A stretch of 64,000 nt of DNA from Advenella alkanexedens (GCF_019132845.1 NZ_JAHSPR010000004.1:186001-250000), one strand, 5' to 3'. Shown: positions 17,873 to 28,078, counted from the stretch's first letter. The notes: generated by a model not told the origin, from the letters alone. Made by a program: numbers and translations.

Positions 17873-17947
17873 TACTATTGAGTTGTTGGATTAAATTTTG
17901 AGATGGCACAACGAGATTTTGTGCATTGCAATAGCTGTCATTGTATG

Positions 17948-17961
17948 TGTCACCCGTGACA
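17948..17961. promoter_or_regulatory. 14-bp palindrome, possible operator of the MFS gene
   Basis: TGTCACCCGTGACA, two 6-base arms around CC, 76 bases upstream of the MFS start codon. The arms are of a length used by dimeric regulators; no regulator is identifiable. Confidence 0.35.
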
Positions 17962-18143
17962 TTGACAAGAATACCCGGCAAAACAGGACGGAAACGCTAT
18001 TAAGCACTATTGATAGGCAAATTCACCAATTTCCAGTCACGTACCGTTTTTTTTAATTCGTTGTAAAAATAAAACAAAAAGAAGCCCTCTCATACAAAAA
18101 AGCATCATTCCCCCTATTATTTCTTATTCCCCACATAAATTGC

Positions 18144-18172
18144 TTGCCTAATCTTTAGATATTAGTCATAAT
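18144..18172 (+). promoter_or_regulatory. Sigma-70 promoter of the tRNA-Arg pair
   Basis: TTGCCT (18144-18149) and CATAAT (18167-18172) with a 17-base spacer, 16 bases before the first tRNA. Confidence 0.7.
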
Positions 18173-18188
18173 AGCTTTCTTTAAAGAT

Positions 18189-18266
18189 GCGCCCGTAGCT
18201 CAGTTGGATTAGAGTACTTGGCTACGAACCAAGGGGTCGTGGGTTCAAATCCTGCCGGGCGCGCCA
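18189..18266 (+). tRNA. tRNA-Arg(ACG), copy 1
   Basis: Acceptor arms GCGCCCG/CGGGCGC, D-arm TAGCTCAGTTGGATTAGAG, anticodon loop GCTACGA with anticodon ACG, T-arm with GGGTTCAAATCC, encoded CCA. A34 would be converted to inosine by TadA to read CGU/CGC/CGA. Confidence 0.95.
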
Positions 18267-18283
18267 ACAATCTTTAAGTAAAT

Positions 18284-18361
18284 GCGCCCGTAGCTCAGTT
18301 GGATTAGAGTACTTGGCTACGAACCAAGGGGTCGTGGGTTCAAATCCTGCCGGGCGCGCCA
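18284..18361 (+). tRNA. tRNA-Arg(ACG), copy 2
   Basis: Identical to copy 1, 95 bases further on and separated by a 17-base spacer, so both come from one transcript driven by the promoter at 18144 and stopped by the hairpin at 18371. Confidence 0.95.
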
Positions 18362-18370
18362 GTTTTTCTA

Positions 18371-18400
18371 AAAAGCCACTTCATTTGAAGTGGCTTTTTT
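18371..18400 (+). terminator. Terminator of the tRNA-Arg transcript
   Basis: AAAAGCCACTTCA and TGAAGTGGCTTTT form a stem around TT with a T-run, 10 bases after the second CCA. Confidence 0.9.
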
Positions 18401-18567
18401 TATTGCCTGATTTTTCTTCCAGGGCATTCTCAAGCTGCAGACAATGCAAACACCTGCTTCTCCCGCCATAAATTACAAAGCAATATCAAGCGCACACACA
18501 AATAATAGTCGGTTCGCAAACAATGGATTACACTTCTTTTATCTGAAACAACCCAAAAAGAGACATC

Positions 18568-18906
18568 ATGCGAACAGAACGGATTTTATTAAGCCTGGTT
18601 TTGGCAAGTGCAGCAGCATTGGTCGGCTGTGACAAAAAAGCTGAATTTACGCCCTACCCCGAGGAAGTCAAGGCCAATATGACCAATGAATGTATCAGGA
18701 GCTATGCATCGTCAAGCACAACGCAATACTCCGAAGAGCAAGGCCGTACTATTTGTGAATGCTTCACCAAAGAAACCGAGAAAGCACTGCCCCTGGAAAA
18801 AATGAAGCTTTACGAAGAAATGATTGCCAAGAATGATCAAAGTCCGGAACGCAAAAAACTGGATGAGGTTTTTACAAAAATCAGCCAGCAATGTCTGAAA
18901 AACTGA
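18568..18906 (+). CDS. Small predicted lipoprotein
   Basis: 112 codons. The N-terminus MRTERILLSLVLASAAALVGC is a lipoprotein signal with lipobox LVGC (Cys21); Asp at position +2 of the mature protein would, by the E. coli rule, favour inner-membrane retention. The mature part is helical and charged and holds three further Cys (in NECIRSY, TICECF and QQCLKN) that could form disulfides in the periplasm. I do not recognise the family. A GAGA ribosome site precedes the ATG. Confidence 0.75.
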   Translation: MRTERILLSLVLASAAALVGCDKKAEFTPYPEEVKANMTNECIRSYASSSTTQYSEEQGRTICECFTKETEKALPLEKMKLYEEMIAKNDQSPERKKLDEVFTKISQQCLKN

Positions 18907-18986
18907 TTTGAACTCAGGCCGGTTTCAAAAACACCTGTGGCAGGACAGCACCAGGAAATCGCTTGCTTGTCCTGACACAGGACGTC

Positions 18987-19682
18987 TCATAAGGGCTTCA
19001 AAGTCGTCAAATCCAGCAAGGTCATGCCATGCTCCCTGTCCAGCAGGAAAGCACCGGTTTCGATGTAGTAGGTATTGCCCATGATCTGCATGCCTTCAAC
19101 CACGTTATGCCCAACCACCAAGGCACGCACGCCCTGTATGGGAGTTTCATCCCGTTCTTTAAAGCGCCTTCTGGACCAGCACAGCTTTTCTTCCAGATGC
19201 AAGGCATCCTGCTTGCCTTCTTTCAGCAGAAAAATCATGTCATCCCAGGAGTCCAACGGGCACTCGGCATGAACCAGACCAACCTTTCCGGCCAGCGTTT
19301 GCACCTGGATTGCCAAAGGCAAAGCATCAAAAACCTGCCGAATCCTGGCCTGTTCTTTTGGGGGTTTATCCATTAACCAGGCACCACCGATTCTTAACAT
19401 CAAATCCATATAATCCGGATCTGTCGCCGAACGTATCGCGATATCTTCATGATTACCCTTGATGGCATGAAACCAGGGTTGTTCCAGAAAAGACATGACA
19501 CGGGACGATTCCGGGCCCCGGTTCACCAGGTCACCCACCGAAAACAGGCGATCTTTTTGTGGATTGAAATTAACAGCTGCCAGTTTTTGTTCCAGCAGGC
19601 TATACATGCCGTGGATATCACCTACCGCAAAATCACGACCAAGGGTATTTAAAGGAAAAGACTTGAACGAAGGGAATGGCAT
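18987..19682 (-). CDS. Calcineurin-like (PPP-type) serine/threonine phosphatase
   Basis: Metal-dependent phosphatase of 231 residues, cytoplasmic. All PPP motifs are present: GDIHG near residue 22, GDLVNRGP near 48, GNHE near 75, and later HAE and VVGHNVVEG. Size and order resemble the lambda-phosphatase/PrpA-PrpB group, which removes phosphate from proteins or small phosphoesters. It is 46 bases downstream of tilS on the same strand and could be transcribed with it. The substrate is not predictable. Confidence 0.85.
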   Translation of the reverse strand: MPFPSFKSFPLNTLGRDFAVGDIHGMYSLLEQKLAAVNFNPQKDRLFSVGDLVNRGPESSRVMSFLEQPWFHAIKGNHEDIAIRSATDPDYMDLMLRIGGAWLMDKPPKEQARIRQVFDALPLAIQVQTLAGKVGLVHAECPLDSWDDMIFLLKEGKQDALHLEEKLCWSRRRFKERDETPIQGVRALVVGHNVVEGMQIMGNTYYIETGAFLLDREHGMTLLDLTTLKPL

Positions 19683-19728
19683 GAAACTTGACGACCGTAT
19701 TTATATTAACGAAAAGCCAGGTTTCATT

Positions 19729-20790
19729 TTAATCCTTTGACTGGCCAGGAACCATGACAACCCGGCCATTAAGCACACGTACCTCATAATTGCCATGTTT
19801 TAACCGCAGGTTACGATCAGACCCCATTTGGTGAAGCTGACGCAGCTGCTTTATCCACTCGCCGAGCCGTGCTTCGGTTGGCATGGCGATATTTTGCAGA
19901 TCAAGCCAATAACGTAGCAAATTAGCTTGTCGATGCTCGGGCAACTCACGCCATTTTCTTAAAGAAAAACTGCGATTATCACTATCGGCATCCAGCATTG
20001 CATAATCATATTGCGCCAGATCCTTTAACAACAAGGTGTTTTCCGCCATTAAGCGACTGTGCCGGGCCAGATTTTTACGCCATCCTGGCCAGCGCTCATC
20101 AAGCGCGGGCACCAGCATTTCACGCACGGCGGCACGGGTATATTTAGGGTCCAGATTGGTAGGGTCGTGCACGGCCTGCCAGCCGGTTTCCAAGGCAAAT
20201 TGTTCGGCCGCGTCCAGAATGTTCTGACGACTCACTTCCAGCCAGGGGCGATAAAAATGCAACGCCCCCCTTTGCGTATGTGCACCCATAGCCGCCATCC
20301 CCTGCACACCGGCGCCCCGCAACAAACGAAGCAAAACAGTTTCCGTCTGGTCATAAAGATGGTGAGCCAACAAAAAATGACGGATACCGGTTCTGGCCGA
20401 AAAGTCCTCATAAGCCCGGTAGCGTGCATTTCTGGCTGCGGCTTCTGTACCCAGGCCTGATGCCGCATCTACCCTGACATATTCAATGCTGCAATCCACC
20501 TCTAGCATTTTAGCCAGCGCCCGCGTATGCAAGACCCATTGATCGGCAATCGCCTGCAAACCATGGTGTACGTGCACCCCCTGAACCTTTACCTGATATT
20601 GGCGGGCAATATGTGCGGCATAAACCAGCAACATGGCCGAATCGGGCCCGCCACTGACGCCCACCGCCACTACCGGTATGTGCTGGCGTTTGGCCATACG
20701 AAAAAAGGCATGCAGAGGGGGCGATAAAAAAGCGTCTTTAAGAAAAGACGCTTTTGACTGACCGGGCTGTTTATTCTTGAATCCGGCCAT
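19729..20790 (-). CDS. tilS: tRNA(Ile)-lysidine synthase
   Basis: Converts C34 of tRNA-Ile(CAU) to lysidine so that it reads AUA; essential. The 353-residue protein has the N-type ATP pyrophosphatase loop SGGPDS at residues 46-51, followed by HVHHGLQ and the family pattern [16 protein letters not shown]; it is shorter than E. coli TilS (432), lacking much of the C-terminal domains. It starts 20 bases inside the accA 3' end, implying translational coupling; this order accA-tilS is common in beta-proteobacteria, where lysC usually follows, but not here. Confidence 0.93.
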   Translation of the reverse strand: MAGFKNKQPGQSKASFLKDAFLSPPLHAFFRMAKRQHIPVVAVGVSGGPDSAMLLVYAAHIARQYQVKVQGVHVHHGLQAIADQWVLHTRALAKMLEVDCSIEYVRVDAASGLGTEAAARNARYRAYEDFSARTGIRHFLLAHHLYDQTETVLLRLLRGAGVQGMAAMGAHTQRGALHFYRPWLEVSRQNILDAAEQFALETGWQAVHDPTNLDPKYTRAAVREMLVPALDERWPGWRKNLARHSRLMAENTLLLKDLAQYDYAMLDADSDNRSFSLRKWRELPEHRQANLLRYWLDLQNIAMPTEARLGEWIKQLRQLHQMGSDRNLRLKHGNYEVRVLNGRVVMVPGQSKD

Positions 20791-21727
20791 ATGACAACAA
20801 ACGTTCCAGGCGCTTATTAATGAGTTCCTGGGGATCTACATTGGCAACCTGACGCAATGCCTCGCTTAAGGCACGACGCAGGGTTCGTGACATGGCAGTG
20901 ACATCACGGTGCGCCCCCCCCACGGGCTCGGGCACAATCCGGTCGATCAGGCCCAGTTCAAGCAAACGGTTGGCCGTGATGGACAGGGCCTCGGCGGCAA
21001 CAGGAGCCTTATCAGCACTGCGCCATAAAATGGATGCACAACCTTCGGGAGAAATAACACTATAGGTGGAATACTGCAGCATTTGCACCACATCACCCAC
21101 GGCAATGGCCAAAGCACCGCCTGAACCGCCCTCACCAATAATAGTGGCAATAATAGGCACTTTCAGTTCGGCCATGGCATACAGGTTATGTCCAATGGCC
21201 TCTGACTGACCACGTTCTTCGGCATCAATACCGGGATAAGCACCCGGGGTATCCACAAAAGTAAAAACAGGCAAATTGAATTTTTCAGCCAGACGCATCA
21301 AACGCAATGCCTTGCGATAGCCCTCAGGACGCGGCATGCCAAAGTTACGCCTTGCCCGCTCTTTGGTGTCACGCCCTTTCTGGTGACCGATCACCATGCA
21401 GGCTTCGCCATTAAAACGTGCCAAACCACCCACAATGGCCTGGTCATCCTTGAACATGCGATCACCATGCAGTTCATGAAAATCGGTAAAGATTTCACGG
21501 ATATAGTCAAACGTATAAGGGCGTTGTGGATGACGTGCCACCATGGCCGTCTGCCAAGGGGTGAGCTTGGCATAAATATTAGTGGTCAGCGCTTCGCTTT
21601 TTTGCTGCAAACGTCCAATTTCTTCAGAAATATCTACAGCTGAATCTGAAGAGACATGACGCAGTTGTTCAATTTTCTGCTCAAGCTCGGCAATGGGTTT
21701 TTCAAAGTCTAAAAAAGTAAATTTCAT
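20771..21727 (-). CDS. accA: Acetyl-CoA carboxylase carboxyltransferase subunit alpha
   Basis: With AccD transfers the carboxyl group from biotin to acetyl-CoA, giving malonyl-CoA for fatty-acid synthesis. The 318-residue protein is full length: [19 protein letters not shown] start, coiled N-terminal helices, and the CoA-binding core [40 protein letters not shown]. Overlaps tilS by 20 bases; the glycosylase gene lies 38 bases upstream on the same strand. Confidence 0.97.
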   Translation of the reverse strand: MKFTFLDFEKPIAELEQKIEQLRHVSSDSAVDISEEIGRLQQKSEALTTNIYAKLTPWQTAMVARHPQRPYTFDYIREIFTDFHELHGDRMFKDDQAIVGGLARFNGEACMVIGHQKGRDTKERARRNFGMPRPEGYRKALRLMRLAEKFNLPVFTFVDTPGAYPGIDAEERGQSEAIGHNLYAMAELKVPIIATIIGEGGSGGALAIAVGDVVQMLQYSTYSVISPEGCASILWRSADKAPVAAEALSITANRLLELGLIDRIVPEPVGGAHRDVTAMSRTLRRALSEALRQVANVDPQELINKRLERLLSYGRIQE

Positions 21728-21765
21728 GGTTTTTGATTTTAATATGAATCTGGCTGGAAGTGGGC

Positions 21766-22407
21766 TTATTCGGCAACGGATTCCTGGCTACGCCATAAAT
21801 ACCAGGTTGCCACTGTTCGCCAGGGTTGCCACGTTTGCGCCACCTCTCTGGCTTCATAGCGGGATACCGGCTCTCCACTAAAATAATGTATTGAGATTGC
21901 CTTTAACAGCCTTGGGTCATCCAAAGGTAAAACATCCGGCCTATGCAGGTTGAATATTAAAAACATTTCTGCCGTCCAGCGACCTATGCCACGAATGCTG
22001 CACAGCTCATCAACAATTTCCTCATCGCTCATTTTAGACCATTTTGCCGGATGCACCTTCTTTTCATTGAAGTGCATGGCTAAATCCAGAATGTACTCCG
22101 ATTTTCTTTTTGCCAGACCGGCAGCCCGAAGCTGCTCGACATCATATTCCAAAACCTTGGCCGGTGCAGGACGACTGCCGCACAAGGCGGTAAATTTTTT
22201 CCAGGTCGCTTCAGCGGTATTAACAGATACCTGTTGGCCCACAATGGCACGCGCCAATGTAACAAAAGGCGTTTTATTGCTGGCCAGCCAGACTCCGTCA
22301 TGATCGGGAATGATCTTGCGCAAAATGCGATCCCGTTTCATTAAATAGTTAACCGCCTCATCCCAGTAATCAGGTTTGCAGGCCTGCCCGGGTATTGCTT
22401 GTGTCAT
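21766..22407 (-). CDS. DNA-3-methyladenine glycosylase (AlkA-like, HhH-GPD)
   Basis: Removes alkylated bases from DNA in base-excision repair. The 213-residue protein has the helix-hairpin-helix [30 protein letters not shown], where the final Asp is the catalytic residue of the superfamily, and [23 protein letters not shown] as the N-terminal glycosylase region. It lacks the N-terminal regulatory-like domain of E. coli AlkA, as do the usual short bacterial homologues. Between cysS and accA on one strand; cysS ends upstream 9 bases away. Confidence 0.9.
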   Translation of the reverse strand: MTQAIPGQACKPDYWDEAVNYLMKRDRILRKIIPDHDGVWLASNKTPFVTLARAIVGQQVSVNTAEATWKKFTALCGSRPAPAKVLEYDVEQLRAAGLAKRKSEYILDLAMHFNEKKVHPAKWSKMSDEEIVDELCSIRGIGRWTAEMFLIFNLHRPDVLPLDDPRLLKAISIHYFSGEPVSRYEAREVAQTWQPWRTVATWYLWRSQESVAE

Positions 22408-22416
22408 TTTTTGCCC

Positions 22417-23868
22417 CTATACCCTGCGCCATTGTGTGAGTCCGCCCGGTTTATCTTCCAGTTCCACGCCAGCTTCTTTAAGCGTGTTACGAATCTGGTC
22501 GGCCAGGGCAAAGTCCTTGTCTTTTTTGGCCTGCAGGCGTTGTTCAACCATGGCGTTGATCTGGTCTTCACCAAGCACGTCAATATCGGCTGACCCAGGA
22601 TTTTTACGGGTATAGCGGGTTACCGAACGCAGATAGGTTTCAGGATCATGTGACAACAAACCCAGAACGCCCCCCAATGCCTTGATCTGACCCGCCAGCT
22701 CTTTGGACTTCAGGCGATTGGCCTCGGTGGCCATTTCAAACAGCACAGAAACCGCCACTGCCGTATTGAAGTCATCATCCATGGCAGCCTTGAAAGCGGC
22801 TGCGTAACTGGAAGACCAGTCTATACCTGCTTCCTGCACGCCCACATTGTTCAGCGTCTGGTAAATGCGATCAATGGCAGCCTGGGCATCGAACAGGTTA
22901 TCAGGCGTAAAGTTTTGCGGACTGCGGTAATGATTGCGCACAATAAAAAAGCGCAACATTTCGGCTTCACGCAAATTCCACTCGTAATCCGCCGACTCGC
23001 TGGCCTCTTCCCGGACACCCACGGTTTGACGAATGGTACGGAAATTGCCCAAAGACTTCGACATTTTGTCGTTATCCACCATTAAAGGACCGCAATGCAT
23101 CCAGAAATTGGCCAGATTGCCGCCATAAGCACCTTCGGTCTGGGCTATCTCATTTTCATGGTGAGGAAATTTCAGGTCGGGACCACCCCCATGGATATCC
23201 AGGGGCAAGCCCAGCAATTCTTTACTCATGGCCGAGCATTCAATATGCCAGCCTGGACGTCCGAACCCATAAGGCGATGCCCATTTGGAGTCATCGGGTT
23301 CATCTTCCTTGGCTGATTTCCACAGGACAAAATCAAGCGGATCCTGCTTGCTGGAGGAAACCGCCACCCGCTCACCCGCGCGCATATCGTCCAGTGAACG
23401 GCCTGACAATTTGCCATAACCGTCAAATTTACGGACAGCAAAATTGACATCACCATCATCAGACTGATAGGCCAGACCCTTGTCTTGCAAACGCTGGATG
23501 ATTTCAAGCATGCCTGGCACGTGCAAAGTGGCACGAGGCTCGTGATCGGGCGACTGGACACCCAGGGCCCGCTCATCGGCATGCATGGCATCGGTATAAA
23601 AACCGGTCACTTCAGCCAGGGTTTTATTGGTGGCCACCGCTTTGCGAATGATTTTATCGTCAATATCCGTAATGTTACGCACATAGGTAACTTCGTATCC
23701 CTTTTCCCGCAACCAGCGCTGCACGACATCAAAGCTGACCAGCATCCGGGCATGCCCCAGATGGCAATAGTCATACACCGTCATCCCGCATACATACATG
23801 CGCACCTTATTGGGCTCAACCGTCCTGAACGGCTCTTTCGTACGGGATAAAGAGTTATAGATATGCAT
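22417..23868 (-). CDS. cysS: Cysteinyl-tRNA synthetase
   Basis: Charges tRNA-Cys. The 483-residue class I synthetase has zinc ligands Cys27 and Cys211 with HHENE (236-240), the HIGH-type motif HLGH at 36-39 and KMSKS at 268-272. The start [14 protein letters not shown] at ATG 23868 is chosen as the conserved family start; the frame is open 10 codons further to a TTG with no better ribosome site. First gene of the leftward row cysS-glycosylase-accA-tilS. Confidence 0.97.
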   Translation of the reverse strand: MHIYNSLSRTKEPFRTVEPNKVRMYVCGMTVYDYCHLGHARMLVSFDVVQRWLREKGYEVTYVRNITDIDDKIIRKAVATNKTLAEVTGFYTDAMHADERALGVQSPDHEPRATLHVPGMLEIIQRLQDKGLAYQSDDGDVNFAVRKFDGYGKLSGRSLDDMRAGERVAVSSSKQDPLDFVLWKSAKEDEPDDSKWASPYGFGRPGWHIECSAMSKELLGLPLDIHGGGPDLKFPHHENEIAQTEGAYGGNLANFWMHCGPLMVDNDKMSKSLGNFRTIRQTVGVREEASESADYEWNLREAEMLRFFIVRNHYRSPQNFTPDNLFDAQAAIDRIYQTLNNVGVQEAGIDWSSSYAAAFKAAMDDDFNTAVAVSVLFEMATEANRLKSKELAGQIKALGGVLGLLSHDPETYLRSVTRYTRKNPGSADIDVLGEDQINAMVEQRLQAKKDKDFALADQIRNTLKEAGVELEDKPGGLTQWRRV

Positions 23869-24062
23869 AGAAAAAAGAAACAGAAAATCATCCGGCAAAC
23901 ATGACGGATGCAGTTAATCGAAGAATTTAATCAGGTTCAGTGAGAGTTTAATACGTTCTAATCTGAACTGAGGCTAAAATACGCAATAACGGAAGTATAG
24001 CAATTCCATCTGCATATCTGCACCTGGTTTAATTTATGGATCAATTATTTTTTGGATGATCA

Positions 24063-24695
24063 GTGAGACAACGATTAAATTTTTTCAAATGGGCCGGTAT
24101 CGCTGCAATTTCACTCTTCATGCATGGGGCAATTGCACAGGAACCCTCGGCCATCAAACCCGATGGTGGCTGGCAGGCGCTGGCCGATGTGCTGAAAAAG
24201 CTTGAACCCTCGGTTGACACCTCGCTTCCTGAAACACCGGTGCAGGCCAGCCTTCGCATCAACCAACTCATTGCCAGCGGAAAATTCCAGCAGGCCCTGA
24301 ATGAAATTGAAAAAAAACAGCCAACGGTTTCTTATATGGAACAACCCGGCACCGATGTGCAGCTGCGTTTCTTGCGCGCGCGTGCCCTGACCGGTCTTGG
24401 AAGAACCACCGAGGCCATTAACGTTTACCTGGACATGACCAGCAAATATCCTGAGCTTGCCGAGCCCTGGAACAATATGGCCACCCTGCAACTGCAAGCG
24501 GGTTTACTGGATCAGGCTTATCAATCCCTGAAAATGGCCGTTGGCATCAACCCCAAATATGGTATCGCCCATCGCAACCTGGGGCTGGTTCAGCTCATCA
24601 TGGCCAACCACTCTTTTGACCAGGCCGTACAAAACGGGGTTGCCGGTGCCGCGAAACAGGCCGCGGCAACCAAACAAATCATCAACGGAAACTAA
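24063..24695 (+). CDS. Periplasmic TPR-repeat protein
   Basis: 210 residues with a Sec signal ([25 protein letters not shown], cleavage about residue 26) and two or more tetratricopeptide-type helix pairs between about 65 and 185, e.g. [42 protein letters not shown]. TPRs mediate protein-protein contacts; no enzyme domain is present. Start is GTG, because the only ATG nearby falls inside the signal peptide. It is 2 bases upstream of the peptidyl-prolyl isomerase gene and likely forms an operon with it and lpxH. Confidence 0.85.
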   Translation: MRQRLNFFKWAGIAAISLFMHGAIAQEPSAIKPDGGWQALADVLKKLEPSVDTSLPETPVQASLRINQLIASGKFQQALNEIEKKQPTVSYMEQPGTDVQLRFLRARALTGLGRTTEAINVYLDMTSKYPELAEPWNNMATLQLQAGLLDQAYQSLKMAVGINPKYGIAHRNLGLVQLIMANHSFDQAVQNGVAGAAKQAAATKQIINGN

Positions 24696-24697
24696 GC

Positions 24698-25324
24698 ATG
24701 CATTTATTTTCCAGGGCAAGCCTGCTTGCCCGTTCACTAGTATTGCTCAGTGGGCTGGCAATTATGCCTGTTTCACTGGCTGCTGAAACCTCACTATCAA
24801 CAAAGGAATCAACAATGAGCACACTACCCCGTGTCAAACTGGAAACCAATCACGGCGATATCGTTATTGAACTGAATACCGAAAAAGCCCCCGTGACTGC
24901 CGAAAACTTTCTGGGCTATGTCAAGGAAGGCTTTTATGACAACGTTATTTTTCACCGCGTCATTAAAAACTTCATGATCCAGGGCGGTGGCATGCAACCG
25001 GGCATGAAAGAGAAAAACACCCGTGACCCCATCAAAAACGAAGCCGACAACGGTCTGAAAAACGACAAATACACCATTGCCATGGCACGCACCCAAGACC
25101 CTCATTCTGCCTCGGCCCAGTTTTTCATCAACTCCCGTGATAACGACTTCCTGAATTTCACCGCTCCCACCACCCAAGGCTGGGGCTATGCCGTTTTCGG
25201 TAAAGTCGTGGAAGGCACTGAAGTCGTTGACCAGATTGAAAACGTGAAAACCGGCAACCGTGGTTTCCACCAGGACGTCCCTGTCGATGACGTGGTTATC
25301 CAGAAAGCCAGCATCGTTGAATAA
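24698..25324 (+). CDS. Cyclophilin-type peptidyl-prolyl cis-trans isomerase with possible dual start
   Basis: Cyclophilin isomerase that speeds proline isomerisation in folding proteins. Two starts are plausible. ATG 24698 adds a typical Sec signal ([22 protein letters not shown]) and directs the enzyme to the periplasm. ATG 24815 ([14 protein letters not shown]) has an AAGGAATCAACA ribosome site and is the usual start of cytoplasmic PpiB. The domain is complete, with [25 protein letters not shown] and AVFGKVVEG. Total 208 residues, or 169 from the inner start. Confidence 0.92.
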   Translation: MHLFSRASLLARSLVLLSGLAIMPVSLAAETSLSTKESTMSTLPRVKLETNHGDIVIELNTEKAPVTAENFLGYVKEGFYDNVIFHRVIKNFMIQGGGMQPGMKEKNTRDPIKNEADNGLKNDKYTIAMARTQDPHSASAQFFINSRDNDFLNFTAPTTQGWGYAVFGKVVEGTEVVDQIENVKTGNRGFHQDVPVDDVVIQKASIVE

Positions 25325-26099
25325 ACTTTCGCTTGACGGAACCCTCTGGCTCGCCTCGGATATTCATCTGGGCGAGCATATTCCCAGGACCAGACAGGCT
25401 TTTTATGCTTTCCTGGACAGTGCGCGGGCCCAGGCCAATGCACTGATACTGGTCGGGGATATTTTTGATTTCTGGGCCGGTGACGACATCGCCCTGAAAT
25501 CACCCGAGCCCTGGCTGCAAGAGGCCCTTGGCCAACTCGAAAAAACAGCCACCCGGATTCCCCTGTATTTAATGCATGGCAACCGCGATTTTCTTATCCG
25601 GCACAAACTGGCCCAACAGATAAACGCGACCCTCCTGGCAGACATGGTTGTCATAGAATCGGCAGCCGGCCCTATCCGTCTCAGTCACGGAGATGAATAC
25701 TGTACCGATGACCCGGGCTACCTACGATTCAGAAAAATCGTGCACAACCGCTTTATCCAGGCCACATTCCTTGCCCTACCCCGCCGTTTGCGTCATCGTA
25801 TAGCCAACCACATTCGCAACAAAAGCAAAAACTCGCATCAATATAAAAACAACGCCATGATGGATGTCTCTGCTGCCGCGATAGAACAGGCCTTCCTTGA
25901 AAACACCCAGGTTCATACCCTGATCCATGGCCACACCCATAAGCCGGGCCATCACACAAGCACACTTCATGGCAACATAGTTGAACGCTGGGTGTTGCCC
26001 GACTGGGAATATGACCGCGAACCGGTTCGCGGTGGCTATATAGAGATAAAAAAAAACGGTGTTTGTTTACACCGCTTTGACTGGCCTGCCAGCCCCTAA
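25287..26099 (+). CDS. lpxH: UDP-2,3-diacylglucosamine diphosphatase
   Basis: Membrane-associated Mn-dependent hydrolase of lipid A synthesis, making lipid X. The protein has the calcineurin-like motifs [35 protein letters not shown] and HGHTHKPG in order. The start is uncertain: ATG 25287 overlaps ppiB by 38 bases with an AGGA 11 bases upstream; TTG 25317 would give a product starting [14 protein letters not shown], nearer the usual family start, but without a good ribosome site. Length from 25287 is 270 residues. Confidence 0.9.
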   Translation: MTWLSRKPASLNKLSLDGTLWLASDIHLGEHIPRTRQAFYAFLDSARAQANALILVGDIFDFWAGDDIALKSPEPWLQEALGQLEKTATRIPLYLMHGNRDFLIRHKLAQQINATLLADMVVIESAAGPIRLSHGDEYCTDDPGYLRFRKIVHNRFIQATFLALPRRLRHRIANHIRNKSKNSHQYKNNAMMDVSAAAIEQAFLENTQVHTLIHGHTHKPGHHTSTLHGNIVERWVLPDWEYDREPVRGGYIEIKKNGVCLHRFDWPASP

Positions 26100-26120
26100 G
26101 GTCGGGGCAATGAACAAAGA

Positions 26121-26921
26121 CTAGGTGCCCCGAAACACAGGAGGCCGTTTTTCAAGAAAAGCCACGGAACCCTCCCGATAATCTTCGGTTGCTCCCATTT
26201 CCCGCTGCAATTCGGTTTCCAGGTCAAGCTGCTGTTCCAGTGAGTTTTCACTGCTGGCATAAATCGCCTGTTTGGTGGCTGCCAAAGCTTTGGTGGCCCC
26301 ACTCAACAGGGTTTGATGCATTTGCGCAATTTCATCCTGCAAGGACTCATCTGGAATGCATTTCCAGATCATTCCCCACGCCTGGGCCTGTTCGGCAGAA
26401 ATCGGCTGGGCCAGCATGGAAGCGGCCATGGCGCGTTGCGTACCAATAAGACGCGGCAGGAAGTGGGTTGAGCCGGCATCGGGAATCAAACCGATTTTGG
26501 CAAACGCCTGAATGAATTTGGCTGATTGTACGGCATAAATAATATCACAGGCCAATACCAGGCTAAACCCGGCACCCGCCGCTACCCCATTGACAAAACA
26601 CACCACGGGTACTGGCAAGGCACGCAAACGCAAAACCAGTGGCTTGTAATTATTCTCAAGGCTTTCACCCAAATCACGCACTTCACCCGGTTGCAGGGGC
26701 TTACGCTCACTTAAATCCTGACCGGCACAAAACCCCCGCCCGGCACCGGTCAAAATAACGCCTCGCAAATCCACCCGGGACTCCAGCAGGGAAAGGACAT
26801 CCTTAAGCTCATCATGCATTTTTGCCGTAAAACTGTTCAAGCGCTCGGGACGGTTAAGGGTAATGTAAGCCACGCCTTCGCGATAAGCAAACAGAATGGT
26901 TTCATATAATTTGGCAATCAT
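26121..26921 (-). CDS. Enoyl-CoA hydratase/isomerase, PaaG-like
   Basis: Crotonase-fold protein of 266 residues. It has TGAGRGFCAGQDLSERK, NGVAAGAGFSLVLACDIIYA and IGLIPDAGSTHFLPRLIG; the Asp in PDAG and the overall wording match PaaG (1,2-epoxyphenylacetyl-CoA isomerase/enoyl-CoA isomerase). No other phenylacetate gene (paaABCDE) is nearby, so it more likely acts in the surrounding acyl-CoA pathway. Its ATG overlaps the stop codon of the upstream acyl-CoA dehydrogenase (ATGA), the last gene of a three-gene operon. Confidence 0.9.
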   Translation of the reverse strand: MIAKLYETILFAYREGVAYITLNRPERLNSFTAKMHDELKDVLSLLESRVDLRGVILTGAGRGFCAGQDLSERKPLQPGEVRDLGESLENNYKPLVLRLRALPVPVVCFVNGVAAGAGFSLVLACDIIYAVQSAKFIQAFAKIGLIPDAGSTHFLPRLIGTQRAMAASMLAQPISAEQAQAWGMIWKCIPDESLQDEIAQMHQTLLSGATKALAATKQAIYASSENSLEQQLDLETELQREMGATEDYREGSVAFLEKRPPVFRGT

Positions 26922-28030
26922 TCCAGGGCCTCCAGCTGTTTCAGATGATATTGGGTATCACCCAGTAAATAATCAATAAATATCAGACGTTTGAAATAAT
27001 CGCCCACCTCAAGCTCATGGGTCATGCCCATACCGCCATGCAACTGCACGGCACTCTCACCAATAAAACGACCGGCCATCGCCACCTTGATCTTGGCCGA
27101 AGACAGCATGCGACGCTTTTTATCCTGGTCAGGCTCACCTGCCCCGGCCGCTGCCACATAGGCCATGGACAAGGCCACTTCTTTCTGGATGTACATATCA
27201 GCCAGACGGTGTTGCAGCACCTGGAACTGGGCCAGTGGTTTGCCAAATTGCTGACGGGTTTTAAGATACTCAACCGTGATCTGCAACAGATGATCCATGG
27301 CACCGGCGGCATGAGCACACAAGGCAACAATACCGTCATCCAGCCCCTGGTTCAGCAATTGCAAGGCAGCCTCACCGTTTGCCAGCAAAGCAGATTCATC
27401 AAGCCGCACGCCAGCAAAATCCACATTGCCACAACGGCTGCCATCCATGGTGGGGTAGTCGTTAATGACAATCCCTTCCACGCCTGCAGGCACAACCAGC
27501 AAAGCCAGTTCATTATTGAGCAAAGCGCTCACGACAAATGCATGGGCAGCACCGGCATGCCATACTGCCCGCTTCTGCCCAGACAACACCAACTGGCCAT
27601 CCTGGAGGACGACCTGTGTGTCAATGTTTGCCAGATTGTCGCTACGCTGGCTTTCCTGATACGCCAGGCTGAAAATGGTTTGTCCACTGGCAATCGCACT
27701 CAAGTATTGCTGCTTGAGCGCTTCGTGATCGCTGTTGGCCAGAATTCTGGCACAAATAACCGCGCTGGGCACAACCGGCTCGGAAACCAGACCACGCCCC
27801 AATTCCTGATGAATGGCCAGCAAGGAAGACGCAGACTCACCAAAACCGTCATACTCGGCCGGTACGCTCAGACCCAGCACCCCCAGCTCGGCCAGGGTGT
27901 TCCAGCTGTTGCTGTCCAGTTCATTGTTCTGCTGGCGCTGGCGCCGTTTTTCAAAACTCCAATCTTCTTTAACTACCCTGCCCAGGCTTTCCGCCAGCAT
28001 TTGCTGTTCTTGACTATATGCAAAATCCAT
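26918..28030 (-). CDS. Acyl-CoA dehydrogenase, divergent subunit
   Basis: 370-residue protein of the acyl-CoA dehydrogenase fold; N-terminus MDFAYSQEQQMLAESLGRVV and C-terminal LHGGMGMTHELEVGDYFKRL are recognisable. The usual YEGTSEIQ-type end with catalytic Glu is missing, ending instead with IDYLLGDTQYHLKQLEALE, and FAD-binding motifs are degenerate (FSLAYQESQRSDN). Such partners occur as the non-canonical subunit of heteromeric dehydrogenases, as in steroid-catabolic ChsE1-E2. Start ATG 28030 has TTGGAGAAAATA. It directly follows the 396-residue dehydrogenase gene. Confidence 0.88.
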   Translation of the reverse strand: MDFAYSQEQQMLAESLGRVVKEDWSFEKRRQRQQNNELDSNSWNTLAELGVLGLSVPAEYDGFGESASSLLAIHQELGRGLVSEPVVPSAVICARILANSDHEALKQQYLSAIASGQTIFSLAYQESQRSDNLANIDTQVVLQDGQLVLSGQKRAVWHAGAAHAFVVSALLNNELALLVVPAGVEGIVINDYPTMDGSRCGNVDFAGVRLDESALLANGEAALQLLNQGLDDGIVALCAHAAGAMDHLLQITVEYLKTRQQFGKPLAQFQVLQHRLADMYIQKEVALSMAYVAAAGAGEPDQDKKRRMLSSAKIKVAMAGRFIGESAVQLHGGMGMTHELEVGDYFKRLIFIDYLLGDTQYHLKQLEALE

Positions 28031-28078
28031 TATTTTCTCCAAAATCCCTTAGTTCTTTGTTCTACGTTCAACAACCCT

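Larger units (their letters stand above)
17873..18188. other. Intergenic region, divergent MFS and tRNA-Arg promoters
   Basis: 316 bases without a supported gene. It contains the perfect palindrome TGTCACCCGTGACA at 17948-17961, upstream of the MFS gene, and the tRNA-Arg promoter at 18144-18172. The rest is AT-rich and featureless to the eye. Confidence 0.6.

Noticed and set aside
18444-18632. 62-codon frame ahead of the lipoprotein gene
   Set aside because: No ribosome site, composition unlike its neighbours, overlaps a better start at 18568 in another frame.
23869-23898. Upstream TTG extension of cysS
   Set aside because: The conserved family start MHIYNSL is the ATG at 23868; the TTG has no better ribosome site.
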